Origin: Dethiosulfatibacter sp.
GTDB taxonomy: Bacteria; Bacillota_A; Clostridia; Tissierellales; Dethiosulfatibacteraceae
Length of the DNA stretch: 5,766 nucleotides
Direction: 5' to 3'
Assembly: GCA_019084435.1 (NCBI GenBank)
Contig: JAHRFV010000095.1
Coordinates: 1 to 5,766, forward strand
Of the stretch, positions 1-5,766 are shown piece after piece. Each line of letters opens with the position of its first letter. Positions within the stretch are counted from its first letter, which is position 1. The notes beneath the pieces were generated by a model. It did no database searches, was not told where the DNA came from, and saw only the letters and a list, made by a program, of their open reading frames with translations. The position numbers were made by a program, and so were the translations under genes.

Positions 1-405
1 AGAATATCAGGACCATTGCTGGACAGGATAGATATCCAGATAGAGGCTTCACCGGTTGTATATGAAGATCTTAAATCGATTAATGCAGCTGAGACCTCGG
101 CAAGCATTCGAAAAAGAGTTAACCAAGCAAGAAAAATACAATCAGAGAGATTTGAAGGTCTGGATATCCATGCCAACAGTGAACTGAATCCAACTCAGAT
201 CAAAAAATATTGCAGGCTAACAAAAGAAGCTGAAGAGATTCTGAAAATATCTTATAAGAAGCTGTCACTCAGCGTCAGAGCCTATACCAAAATCATCAAG
301 GTAGCCAGAACAATCGCTGATATGGATGGGTGTACTATGCTTGAAATGAGGCATATCGCAGAAGCAATTCAATACAGAAATATAGACAAAAAGTTTTGGG
401 GTTAA
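1..405 (+). CDS. comM: ComM/YifB-family Mg-chelatase-like AAA+ ATPase, C-terminal part (5' end outside window)
   Basis: The frame is open from base 1 and ends at TAA 403-405, giving the last 134 residues of a protein that is usually about 500 residues long. The fragment opens with SGPLLDRIDI, the conserved motif near the end of the AAA+ core of Mg-chelatase-like ATPases. It continues into the family's C-terminal domain: an RKRVNQARKIQSERF-type helix near residues 37-51, then the stretch LSLSVRAYTKIIKVARTIAD and the closing HIAEAIQYR block. Walker A and B motifs would lie upstream and cannot be checked. In species where it has been studied, ComM is a hexameric helicase promoting branch migration during natural transformation. 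Lying near dprA fits that role and is a common arrangement. The TTG at 16 is an internal leucine codon, not a start. Family assignment is firm; a role in competence here is inferred. Confidence 0.93.
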   Translation, partial: RISGPLLDRIDIQIEASPVVYEDLKSINAAETSASIRKRVNQARKIQSERFEGLDIHANSELNPTQIKKYCRLTKEAEEILKISYKKLSLSVRAYTKIIKVARTIADMDGCTMLEMRHIAEAIQYRNIDKKFWG

Positions 406-410
406 TATTC

Positions 411-425
411 ATTGTTTAAAACAAT
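411..425. repeat. 7-bp inverted repeat, possible operator
   Basis: ATTGTTT (411-417) and AAACAAT (419-425) are perfect reverse complements around a single A. The palindrome covers the possible -35 element (412-417) of the promoter in front of the membrane-protein gene. It is AT-rich with almost no loop, so a protein-binding site is more plausible than an RNA hairpin. No regulator can be named, and such AT-rich palindromes can arise by chance. Confidence 0.4.
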
Positions 426-440
426 TAGATGGTGTATAAT
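412..440 (+). promoter_or_regulatory. Putative sigma-A promoter for the membrane-protein gene
   Basis: TTGTTT (412-417) and a perfect TATAAT (435-440) are separated by 17 bp. The -35 matches consensus only in its TTG half. Transcription would start near 447, downstream of the ATG at 429 but upstream of the GGGAG site at 466-470 and TTG 480. The promoter therefore supports the later start codon for the gene that follows. Confidence 0.5.
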
Positions 441-479
441 AAAGATAATAGTTCTAATAATACATGGGAGTTGTTTAGA

Positions 480-1202
480 TTGGATAACCTGATTGTAATA
501 ATAGGCATCGCTGTATCTATTGTTTTAAAGATCTATGATTTGTCCGTGAGAAAATCATTAGTCAACGAACTGACGAAATTAAAATCCTATAAAAGAAAAA
601 TGATGCTCAAGTTTGAAGTGTTGATGTATCTTGTTTTGTTCGTCTTAAGCCAAATAACAACACAGAATACTTTACTAACCTCAGTTGAACCACAGGGCAT
701 GTTTACAAGAAGTTTTATAGCTTTTTATGCCTTGGTAATAATATCTACAGTGTTGGTATTAAACAAAATAATTATACAGACAGTTGTTATAAACTATCTA
801 AAAATTATTTCGCTAACCATTGCAATAATTTCATCACTCTTTTTCGCTTTGAGTATTATCTCAAAAGATATCGGTATCGGATTTGTCAGCCCCTTGATGA
901 TTGCCTCAATATCCGGAATAATTCTTATGATTATTCTAGATTCATTTGTCTATTCTGTACATGATGTATTTATTAAGAAACGCTTCAGCTGTGTTGGCTA
1001 TTACAATTTTGACGGCAGTTTTAGGGAAGTTGAGGCGGATGACGTGTTGAAAGATGAGGATGCTTACTATTTTATCAAGAATCCTGAAACAACTCTTGAA
1101 AATAGTGTCATAACAGTTATCCCAAGCTTTAATGTCATCAACATCAGTATGGTTGAAATACAATCACCTAAAAAACAGCCCAAAAATCAACCTGATAATT
1201 GA
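480..1202 (+). CDS. Unrecognised integral membrane protein, about five membrane segments, C-terminal soluble domain
   Basis: I do not recognise this family and assign no function. The longest frame starts at ATG 429 (257 residues), but that codon has no SD in front and sits upstream of the -10 box at 435-440. TTG 480 has GGGAG (466-470) nine bases upstream and gives 240 residues beginning MDNLIVIIGI, so I prefer it. In the longer numbering, hydrophobic stretches lie at about 20-38, 60-76, 94-120, 123-144 and 150-173. A basic stretch (SYKRKMMLK) lies between the first two, and KKR follows the last. Residues from about 185 form a soluble tail, probably beta-rich (GYYNFDGSFREVEADD), ending in a polar KKQPKNQPDN. 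By the positive-inside rule the basic stretches suggest cytoplasmic sides. The gene lies 74 bp after comM (23 bp if 429 is used) and is closed by its own terminator, so it looks like an independent unit between comM and dprA. Confidence 0.8.
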   Translation: MDNLIVIIGIAVSIVLKIYDLSVRKSLVNELTKLKSYKRKMMLKFEVLMYLVLFVLSQITTQNTLLTSVEPQGMFTRSFIAFYALVIISTVLVLNKIIIQTVVINYLKIISLTIAIISSLFFALSIISKDIGIGFVSPLMIASISGIILMIILDSFVYSVHDVFIKKRFSCVGYYNFDGSFREVEADDVLKDEDAYYFIKNPETTLENSVITVIPSFNVINISMVEIQSPKKQPKNQPDN

Positions 1203-1208
1203 ATGGAT

Positions 1209-1256
1209 AAAAACGCATGCAACTATATAAGTGATATAGATTGCTTGCGTTTTTTT
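1209..1256 (+). terminator. Intrinsic terminator after the membrane-protein gene
   Basis: The left arm AAAAACGCA-T-GCAA (1209-1222) pairs with TTGC-T-TGCGTTTTT (1241-1254), with one T/T mismatch. An upper stem, CTATAT (1223-1228) with ATATAG (1234-1239), is capped by the loop AAGTG; A1240 is bulged. Seven Ts follow at 1250-1256. The hairpin begins six bases after the stop codon at 1200-1202. It would separate the comM/membrane-protein transcript from dprA. Confidence 0.85.
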
Positions 1257-1289
1257 GTGTCTGAAACAGTGTGAAGGGATAAATATTTC

Positions 1290-1316
1290 TTTACAATAAC
1301 ATTAAGGTGTGATAAT
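1290..1316 (+). promoter_or_regulatory. Possible extended -10 promoter for dprA-topA
   Basis: TGTGATAAT (1308-1316) fits an extended -10 element (TGn plus GATAAT). TTTACA (1290-1295) is a near-consensus -35, but only 15 bp upstream, shorter than the preferred 17. An alternative -10, TAATAA at 1313-1318, would give 17 bp but matches less well. Because a terminator ends at 1256, dprA needs a start site in this gap. Initiation near 1323 would leave a leader of about 60 nt. A weak stem, 1325-1331 with 1349-1355, is possible in that leader; I attach no function to it. Confidence 0.45.
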
Positions 1317-1382
1317 AATAGAAAAGAGACTGTTGGAAAATACCTGATAGTCTTTGTTAAATTCTTTGAAAAGTAGGTTTGT

Positions 1383-2492
1383 ATGAACAATTTAACAAAA
1401 AATCTGGTAATGCTAAATTGTGTTTTAGGACCCAATAACAGATTGATTGAAGAAATTGATAACTATATATCTTTAGGCGATATTGATAATCCCAATGAAC
1501 TTTTAGAGGCTTTAGAGAATTGCGCGTTTGTCGATGAAAAAAAGACTACAGATATGTCAATATTCATAAAGCAGCATCGAATAGACTTTTTTCTGGAATA
1601 TATGGACAAGGAAAATATTAAAGTCTGCACTGTATTTGACAATAATTTCCCTGAAAGACTCCGATTAATTGATGATAATCCTTTTATCTTGTACTACAAG
1701 GGTTCTCTCCAGGCGTTGGAAGGAGAGCGAATGCTCTCTGTTGTCGGATCGAGAAAGGCGACTTCCTATGGCAAATGGGTAGCCGAAAGCTTCGTTTCAG
1801 AATTATGCGGACATGGCTTCAGTATTGTCAGCGGCTTGGCATATGGGATAGATTCAGTAGCCCACCAGACCGCTCTAAAAAACAACCAATACACCTCAGC
1901 AGTTCTGGGATGTGGTATTGATGTGATATATCCCAAAAGAAACAAAGACCTATATAGTGATATATCAGAACGAGGATCCATAATAAGTGAATTTGCTCCC
2001 GGCTTCAGCCCGCTCCCCTTTAATTTTCCTTACAGAAATAGGGTTATAAGTGGTTTGAGTGATGCCATCCTGGTAGTCGAAGCAGGGGAGAAAAGCGGTA
2101 CGCTGATTACTGCAACTTATGGATTCGAGCAGAACAAGGAAGTGTTCGCAATCCCTGGAAACATAGACAACATCAATGCTAGAGGCACAAACAGGCTCAT
2201 AAGGGAAGGTGCTAAAATAACGACCTGTGTAGATGATATTCTGGAAGAGTTCAGTGTCAATGTCAATGGCATTGATGATTCAATAGAAAAGAACGAGATA
2301 TTAAACGACATACAGGTTGACATAATCAACTCTTTGAAACATGGAGAAAAGAGCATCGTGGAAATATATGAGTTAACCGGACACCTTATCGCTGATCTGA
2401 ATTCTAATCTGACTGTACTTGAGTTACGGGGGGTTGTCAGTCAAGGTAGAGGTAAACAGTTCAGACTTAACAGGATAAAAAAGGTAAGATAA
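1383..2492 (+). CDS. dprA: DNA-processing protein DprA (Smf)
   Basis: DprA binds incoming single-stranded DNA in the cytoplasm, protects it and loads RecA during natural transformation; many non-competent species also keep it. The 369 residues fit the three-domain form. A divergent N-terminal helical region (about 1-75) comes first, followed by the Rossmann-like core (about 80-290). The core carries VGSR (121-124), SGLAYGID (150-157) with AH (160-161), GCGIDVIYPKRN (176-187), the FPYRNRVISGLS block (215-226), VVEA (231-234), SGTLITA (238-244) and PGN (258-260). A C-terminal winged-helix domain (about 305-362) ends in the LELRGVVSQGRGKQFRL region. The ATG at 1383 has a modest SD, AGTAGG, ending five bases upstream. 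The gene ends 14 bp before topA, so the two are probably co-transcribed. The family call is secure; whether the organism is transformable cannot be seen here. Confidence 0.97.
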   Translation: MNNLTKNLVMLNCVLGPNNRLIEEIDNYISLGDIDNPNELLEALENCAFVDEKKTTDMSIFIKQHRIDFFLEYMDKENIKVCTVFDNNFPERLRLIDDNPFILYYKGSLQALEGERMLSVVGSRKATSYGKWVAESFVSELCGHGFSIVSGLAYGIDSVAHQTALKNNQYTSAVLGCGIDVIYPKRNKDLYSDISERGSIISEFAPGFSPLPFNFPYRNRVISGLSDAILVVEAGEKSGTLITATYGFEQNKEVFAIPGNIDNINARGTNRLIREGAKITTCVDDILEEFSVNVNGIDDSIEKNEILNDIQVDIINSLKHGEKSIVEIYELTGHLIADLNSNLTVLELRGVVSQGRGKQFRLNRIKKVR

Positions 2493-2506
2493 ATCAGGAG
2501 GGTATA

Positions 2507-4702
2507 ATGGCGAAAAACTTAGTGATTGTGGAATCACCTTCAAAAGCTAAAACAATAGGCAAGTTTCTTGGCAGCAACTATAAGGTTAGGGCATCAGTAG
2601 GGCATATCAGAGACCTGCCTAAAAGCAAGCTTGGAATTGATATTGACAATGATTTCGAACCAAACTATATAACAATCCGAGGCAAGGGGGATATCATCAA
2701 GGAACTGAAAAAAGAAGCCTCAAAGGCAGATAAGGTTTTTCTGGCGACTGACCCTGATAGAGAGGGTGAGGCTATTTCATGGCATTTAGCAACTATATTG
2801 AAATTGAATCAAGAAGACAATATCAGAATTGAATTTCATGAAATCACCAAAAATGCCGTAACAAATGCAAAAAAAACACCTAGAAAAATCAATATGGATC
2901 TGGTTGATTCCCAACAGGCTAGACGTGTTTTGGATAGAATTGTAGGGTATCAGATAAGCCCGCTTCTTTGGCGTAAAGTTGAGAAGGGGTTGAGTGCAGG
3001 CCGAGTCCAATCAGTAGCGGTCAAGCTAATCTATGATAGGGAAAAAGAGATTGAAGCCTTTGTACCTGAAGAATATTGGACAATAGACGGTGATTTCGGA
3101 AAAGATGAAATCATTACAGCCAGATTGATAGGTGAGATGTCTGATGATAAGGTCAAAAGAATAAAAATCAACAATATCGACGAGATGACGGCTATTCTTG
3201 ATATTCTGAAAAAGCATAATAGCGGAACCATCAACAAAATAACCAATAAAAAATTCATGAAGGCACCATTACCACCGTATACCACAAGCTCCTTACAACA
3301 AGACGCCAGCAGAAATCTTAACTTCACAACAAAAAAGACAATGATGATAGCACAGCAACTCTATGAGGGCATTGATATAAAAGGCGAAGGCACAACAGGC
3401 TTGGTTACGTATATTCGAACTGACTCCATAAGGGTTTCAGAGGATTCAAAGGCTGAAGCGGCTGGATTTATCAAGGAGAAATATGGTGATAAATACCTAA
3501 AACTTGACAGGGTTTATAAGAAAAAGAAAAAGAGCGACAGCCAGGATGCTCATGAGGCCATAAGACCTACCTATTCTTTAAAAACACCGGATTCCATTAA
3601 GGCCTCTCTGTCCAATGACCAGTATAAGCTTTACAAGATGATATGGAACAGGTTCATTTCTTCCTTGATGACCTCTGCTGAATTTGAGAATATTGGCATT
3701 ACAATAGTAGTGGCTGATTACGCATTCAGGTATACAGGTAAGCGCTTATTATTTGATGGTTTCATGAAAGTGACACCCGTTAAGGAAAAGTTAATTGAGT
3801 TTCCAGATATGACTGAAGGAGATTCTATCGATCTGAAAAAATTGGTTGAAAAGCAGAACTTCACCAATCCACCTGCTCGATATAACGAAGCTTCTCTGGT
3901 CAAAATAATGGAAGAACTGGGTATCGGAAGACCAAGCACCTACTCACCGACTGTCTCCACCATTCTAAACCGTGGCTATGTAGAAAAAAAAGAGGGCCAT
4001 TTTTATATCACAGATATTGGTGTTATTGTAACTGAATTGCTTGTAGAGCATTTCGGTGAATTTATCAACGAGAAGTTCACAGCAGCCTTAGAGGATAAGC
4101 TCGACAATATCGAGACAGGCGATCATCAATGGAAAGAGATTATTAGAGAGTTCTACAAAGATTTTGAAATTGCAATGAGCGAAGCAGACAAAAAGATTGA
4201 AAAAGTTGAATTGGAAGATGAAACAACTGACGTGATTTGTGACAAATGCGGATCCAATATGATTGTTAAGAAAGGTAGATTTGGGAAGTTTCTTGCATGT
4301 CCTAATTATCCTGAATGTAAAAATACCATGACATTCGGTGACAAACCTGACAAACCAAAGGTAAGTGACGAGATTTGTGAAAAATGTGGCGTGAACATGG
4401 TTGTAAAAAGAGGAAGATATGGTGATTTTCTTGCATGTCCCAATTATCCGGATTGTAAAAATACAAAACAAATCGTAAAAAAATTGGATGTTAAGTGTCC
4501 AAAATGCAATGGAGATGTCGTTGAAAAGCGAACCAAAAAAGGTAGAAAGTTTTATGGCTGTAGCAACTATCCTAAATGTGACTACACTTCCTGGAAAGAA
4601 CCTGTTGCAGAAAAATGTGAATCATGCGGGGAATTGAAAGTGTTAGACAATAAATCCGATGGCGGAGAACCTGTTTGTACGAATAAAGACTGCAAAAAAT
4701 AA
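2507..4702 (+). CDS. topA: DNA topoisomerase I (type IA)
   Basis: TopA relaxes negatively supercoiled DNA through a transient 5'-phosphotyrosine link. The 731 residues are a normal length for a Firmicute enzyme. The Toprim domain (about 3-113) has the catalytic glutamate in VESPSKAKTIGKFLG (E9) and the metal-binding DPDREGE (D82, D84, E86). SAGRVQSVA (163-171) follows. The active-site tyrosine is Y302 in GLVTYIRTDS, with R304 beside it. DAHEAIRPT (347-355) and the GIGRPSTYSPT region (472-482) complete the core. The C-terminus has four Cys4 zinc-ribbon units: C578/581/598/604, C624/627/644/650, C664/667/685/691 and C704/707/724/729. The first two are close copies of each other; the fourth has altered spacing. 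SD AGGAGGG (2496-2502) lies just before ATG 2507. The short gap to dprA implies a shared transcript, and no terminator follows the stop. All catalytic motifs are intact. Confidence 0.99.
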   Translation: MAKNLVIVESPSKAKTIGKFLGSNYKVRASVGHIRDLPKSKLGIDIDNDFEPNYITIRGKGDIIKELKKEASKADKVFLATDPDREGEAISWHLATILKLNQEDNIRIEFHEITKNAVTNAKKTPRKINMDLVDSQQARRVLDRIVGYQISPLLWRKVEKGLSAGRVQSVAVKLIYDREKEIEAFVPEEYWTIDGDFGKDEIITARLIGEMSDDKVKRIKINNIDEMTAILDILKKHNSGTINKITNKKFMKAPLPPYTTSSLQQDASRNLNFTTKKTMMIAQQLYEGIDIKGEGTTGLVTYIRTDSIRVSEDSKAEAAGFIKEKYGDKYLKLDRVYKKKKKSDSQDAHEAIRPTYSLKTPDSIKASLSNDQYKLYKMIWNRFISSLMTSAEFENIGITIVVADYAFRYTGKRLLFDGFMKVTPVKEKLIEFPDMTEGDSIDLKKLVEKQNFTNPPARYNEASLVKIMEELGIGRPSTYSPTVSTILNRGYVEKKEGHFYITDIGVIVTELLVEHFGEFINEKFTAALEDKLDNIETGDHQWKEIIREFYKDFEIAMSEADKKIEKVELEDETTDVICDKCGSNMIVKKGRFGKFLACPNYPECKNTMTFGDKPDKPKVSDEICEKCGVNMVVKRGRYGDFLACPNYPDCKNTKQIVKKLDVKCPKCNGDVVEKRTKKGRKFYGCSNYPKCDYTSWKEPVAEKCESCGELKVLDNKSDGGEPVCTNKDCKK
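4238..4465 (+). repeat. Tandem duplicated zinc-ribbon units inside topA
   Basis: The segment starting at 4238 (from C578) and the one starting at 4376 (from C624) each encode a 30-residue C-x2-C-x16-C-x5-C unit. By hand alignment 23 of 30 residues and about 70 of 90 bases agree, and most base changes are at third codon positions. Both contain FLACPNYP. The offset is 138 bp. This is the usual architecture of type IA topoisomerase zinc fingers, read here as an old in-gene duplication kept by selection. Confidence 0.75.
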
Positions 4703-4704
4703 TA

Positions 4705-4733
4705 TTTACAAGCCATAAAACCTATGATATACT
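4705..4733 (+). promoter_or_regulatory. Strong extended -10 sigma-A promoter for rpsB-tsf
   Basis: TTTACA (4705-4710, five of six consensus) lies 17 bp before TATACT (4728-4733, five of six). TG at 4725-4726 adds the extended -10 motif. The -35 begins only two bases after the topA stop codon. Predicted initiation is around 4739-4741, giving a leader of about 95 nt. This strength suits a ribosomal-protein operon. It is the best promoter match in the window. Confidence 0.8.
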
Positions 4734-4760
4734 ACTACAGGAATTACACACAGTTGATAA

Positions 4761-4797
4761 TTTTTATAGACTTGCCTCGAAAGAGGTCCTATAGAAA
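4761..4797 (+). promoter_or_regulatory. Hairpin in the rpsB leader, candidate autoregulatory RNA element
   Basis: TTTTTATAG (4761-4769) pairs with CTATAGAAA (4789-4797) over nine base pairs including one G-U. An asymmetric internal loop follows (ACTTG opposite TC, or ACTT opposite C if G4774 wobbles with T4787). The top is CCTC (4775-4778) with GAGG (4783-4786), capped by GAAA, a GNRA tetraloop. No T-run follows, so it is not an intrinsic terminator. It lies in the predicted 5' untranslated leader, upstream of the rpsB SD at 4821-4827. S2 is known to repress its own rpsB-tsf mRNA in some bacteria such as E. coli; a similar role here is inferred. I cannot match it to a named RNA family. Confidence 0.5.
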
Positions 4798-4833
4798 GAT
4801 GATTCAATTGGAGGATTAAAAAGGAGGAATACA

Positions 4834-5592
4834 ATGTCAGTATTAAGTATGAAAAAACTGCTGGAAGCAGGGGTGCATTTCGGACACCAGACAAGAAGAT
4901 GGAATCCAAAGATGGCGGAGTACATTTTCACTGAAAGAAATGGTATTTACATCATAGACTTACAGAAGACGACTGTATTGATTGACAAGGCTTATGCATT
5001 TGTCAAGGATGTAGTGGCAAACGGCGACGAAATTATATTTGTCGGAACTAAAAAGCAGGCACAGGAATCAATAAAGAAAGAGGCAGAAAGATGCGAAATG
5101 CATTTTGTAAGCCAAAGATGGTTGGGTGGTATGTTGACAAACTACAAAACCATAAGAAGTAGAATAGACAGATTGCATGAACTGGAAAAGATGGAAGAAG
5201 ACGGAAAATTCGACATGTTGCCTAAGAAAGAAGTTATAAAGCTGAGACATGAAGCTGAAAGACTTGAAAAATTTCTGGGTGGAATCAAGAATATGAACAA
5301 ATTACCTGGTGCTATGTTCATCGTCGATCCCAAGAAAGAAAGAATCGCTATCAGCGAGGCTAAAATCATGGGGATTCCAATCATAGCTATAGTTGATACA
5401 AACTGCGATCCAGACGAAATCGATATCGTTATTCCTGGCAATGATGATGCTATCAGAGCTGTAAAGCTATTGACAGCAACCATGGCAGATGCAGTCATTG
5501 AAGCAAGACAAGGTATGCAGATGATAGATAACGTATCTGCTGAAGAACTGGACGAGGAAGTACTAGACGAAGAATTTTCAGAAGAATTATAA
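4834..5592 (+). CDS. rpsB: 30S ribosomal protein S2
   Basis: S2 is a component of the small ribosomal subunit. The 252 residues fit the family's usual size. The N-terminal signature [17 protein letters not shown] (9-25) is intact, followed by [15 protein letters not shown] (32-46) and [13 protein letters not shown] (95-107). A charged helical hairpin, the family's coiled-coil insertion, covers about 107-157. The second signature region runs from [19 protein letters not shown] (158-176) to the IVDTNCDPD segment (187-195). The C-terminus is strongly acidic ([16 protein letters not shown], 237-252), a common variable tail. AAGGAGG (4821-4827) lies six bases before ATG 4834, which fixes the start over the internal ATG at 4849. 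A second purine-rich site, GGAGGA (4810-4815), lies just upstream. The gene is paired with tsf as in most bacteria. Confidence 0.99.
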   Translation: MSVLSMKKLLEAGVHFGHQTRRWNPKMAEYIFTERNGIYIIDLQKTTVLIDKAYAFVKDVVANGDEIIFVGTKKQAQESIKKEAERCEMHFVSQRWLGGMLTNYKTIRSRIDRLHELEKMEEDGKFDMLPKKEVIKLRHEAERLEKFLGGIKNMNKLPGAMFIVDPKKERIAISEAKIMGIPIIAIVDTNCDPDEIDIVIPGNDDAIRAVKLLTATMADAVIEARQGMQMIDNVSAEELDEEVLDEEFSEEL

Positions 5593-5609
5593 AATATAGC
5601 ACAAAAATT

Positions 5610-5652
5610 AAGGTAAGGGGAAAGGGATCTAATCCCTTGACTGACTTACCTT
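5610..5652 (+). promoter_or_regulatory. Nested hairpin between rpsB and tsf, possible partial terminator or attenuator
   Basis: The outer stem AAGGTAAG (5610-5617) pairs perfectly with CTTACCTT (5645-5652). Inside it, AAGGGAT (5622-5628) pairs perfectly with ATCCCTT (5632-5638) around CTA. Only four Ts follow (5651-5654), then ATTAAT, so termination would be partial at best. The SD of tsf (AGGAGG, 5661-5666) lies nine bases downstream and is not in the stem. Possible roles are tuning the S2:EF-Ts ratio or acting as an RNA-processing or 3'-protection element for rpsB mRNA. Confidence 0.65.
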
Positions 5653-5671
5653 TTATTAATAGGAGGTCGTA

Positions 5672-5766
5672 ATGGCTAATATAACAGCAGCAATGGTTAA
5701 AGAATTAAGAGAAATTACAGCAGCAGGAATGCTAGATTGTAAAAATGCATTAGTTGAAAATGATGG
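5672..5766 (+). CDS. tsf: Elongation factor Ts, N-terminal part (3' end outside window)
   Basis: The frame starts at ATG 5672 with AGGAGG (5661-5666) five bases upstream and remains open to the window edge, giving 31 complete codons. The residues [14 protein letters not shown] and [13 protein letters not shown] match the N-terminal UBA-like domain of EF-Ts, which contacts the G domain of EF-Tu; EF-Ts exchanges GDP for GTP on EF-Tu. Many homologues read TGAGMMDCKKAL where this one reads [12 protein letters not shown], a mild variant. Its position 79 bp after rpsB is the canonical rpsB-tsf arrangement. The rest of the domain and the core lie outside the window. Confidence 0.95.
   Translation, partial: MANITAAMVKELREITAAGMLDCKNALVEND

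Noticed and set aside
16..18. TTG at 16 as the start of a short gene
   Set aside because: The frame is open upstream to base 1 and the residues before it (RISGP) belong to the conserved ComM motif.
1223..1435. 70-codon minus-strand frame across the terminator and dprA start
   Set aside because: It ends inside the terminator stem and overlaps the dprA start; no family resemblance or SD was seen.
2503..2508. TATAAT next to the topA start codon
   Set aside because: It overlaps the ATG at 2507, so transcription would begin inside topA. The bases are explained by the SD spacer and start codon, and there is no matching -35.
4088..4471. 127-codon open frame on the minus strand inside topA
   Set aside because: It lies opposite the zinc-ribbon coding region, has no SD or promoter of its own that I can see, and its cysteine/phenylalanine-rich product is what the antisense of this repeat gives. 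The + strand frame is certain.
4724..4819. Open frame of about 31 codons through the whole rpsB leader (ATG 4724, or TTG 4754)
   Set aside because: ATG 4724 lies within the promoter, upstream of the expected transcript start. TTG 4754 has only AGGA eleven bases before it. The product is basic and tyrosine-rich with no recognisable pattern. Only the short ATG 4799 frame is kept, as a weak finding.
5142..5498. 118-codon minus-strand open frame inside rpsB
   Set aside because: It is the antisense shadow of a conserved ribosomal protein gene, with a serine/isoleucine-rich product and no initiation signal.
5684..5725. Repeated ACAGCAGCA at 5684-5692 and 5717-5725
   Set aside because: Both copies encode Thr-Ala-Ala in the conserved EF-Ts N-terminus; codon coincidence explains them.

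Overview
The window looks like chromosomal DNA of a low-GC Gram-positive bacterium, most likely a member of the Clostridia. The DNA is AT-rich, arginine is often AGA and isoleucine often ATA, and the Shine-Dalgarno (SD) sites are strong (AGGAGG, AAGGAGG). The gene set comM, dprA, topA, rpsB, tsf also fits. All annotated genes lie on the + strand. The organism assignment is inferred from gene order and composition; no species can be named.

Layout. Positions 1-405 hold the 3' end of a ComM/YifB-type AAA+ ATPase gene. Positions 480-1202 (longest possible frame 429-1202) hold an unrecognised protein with about five membrane segments; it has a promoter-like sequence in front and an intrinsic terminator at 1209-1256. 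A leader with a possible promoter precedes dprA (1383-2492), followed after 14 bp by topA (2507-4702), so these two probably share a transcript. A strong extended -10 promoter starts within a few bases of the topA stop. It leads into a structured leader of roughly 95 nt and rpsB (4834-5592). A nested hairpin lies between rpsB and the start of tsf (5672, cut by the window end). No stretch longer than about 300 bases lacks a gene.

How the genes work together. ComM and DprA are both known for processing incoming single-stranded DNA in natural transformation: DprA loads RecA and ComM drives branch migration. TopA relaxes negative supercoils. rpsB-tsf is the standard translation pair, ribosomal protein S2 and elongation factor Ts.

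Most of the window is conserved housekeeping DNA. The parts that stand out are the orphan membrane gene between comM and dprA, with its own promoter, palindrome and terminator; the structured rpsB leader; and the rpsB-tsf hairpin. I see no convincing new multi-gene system, mobile element, CRISPR array, tRNA or rRNA.
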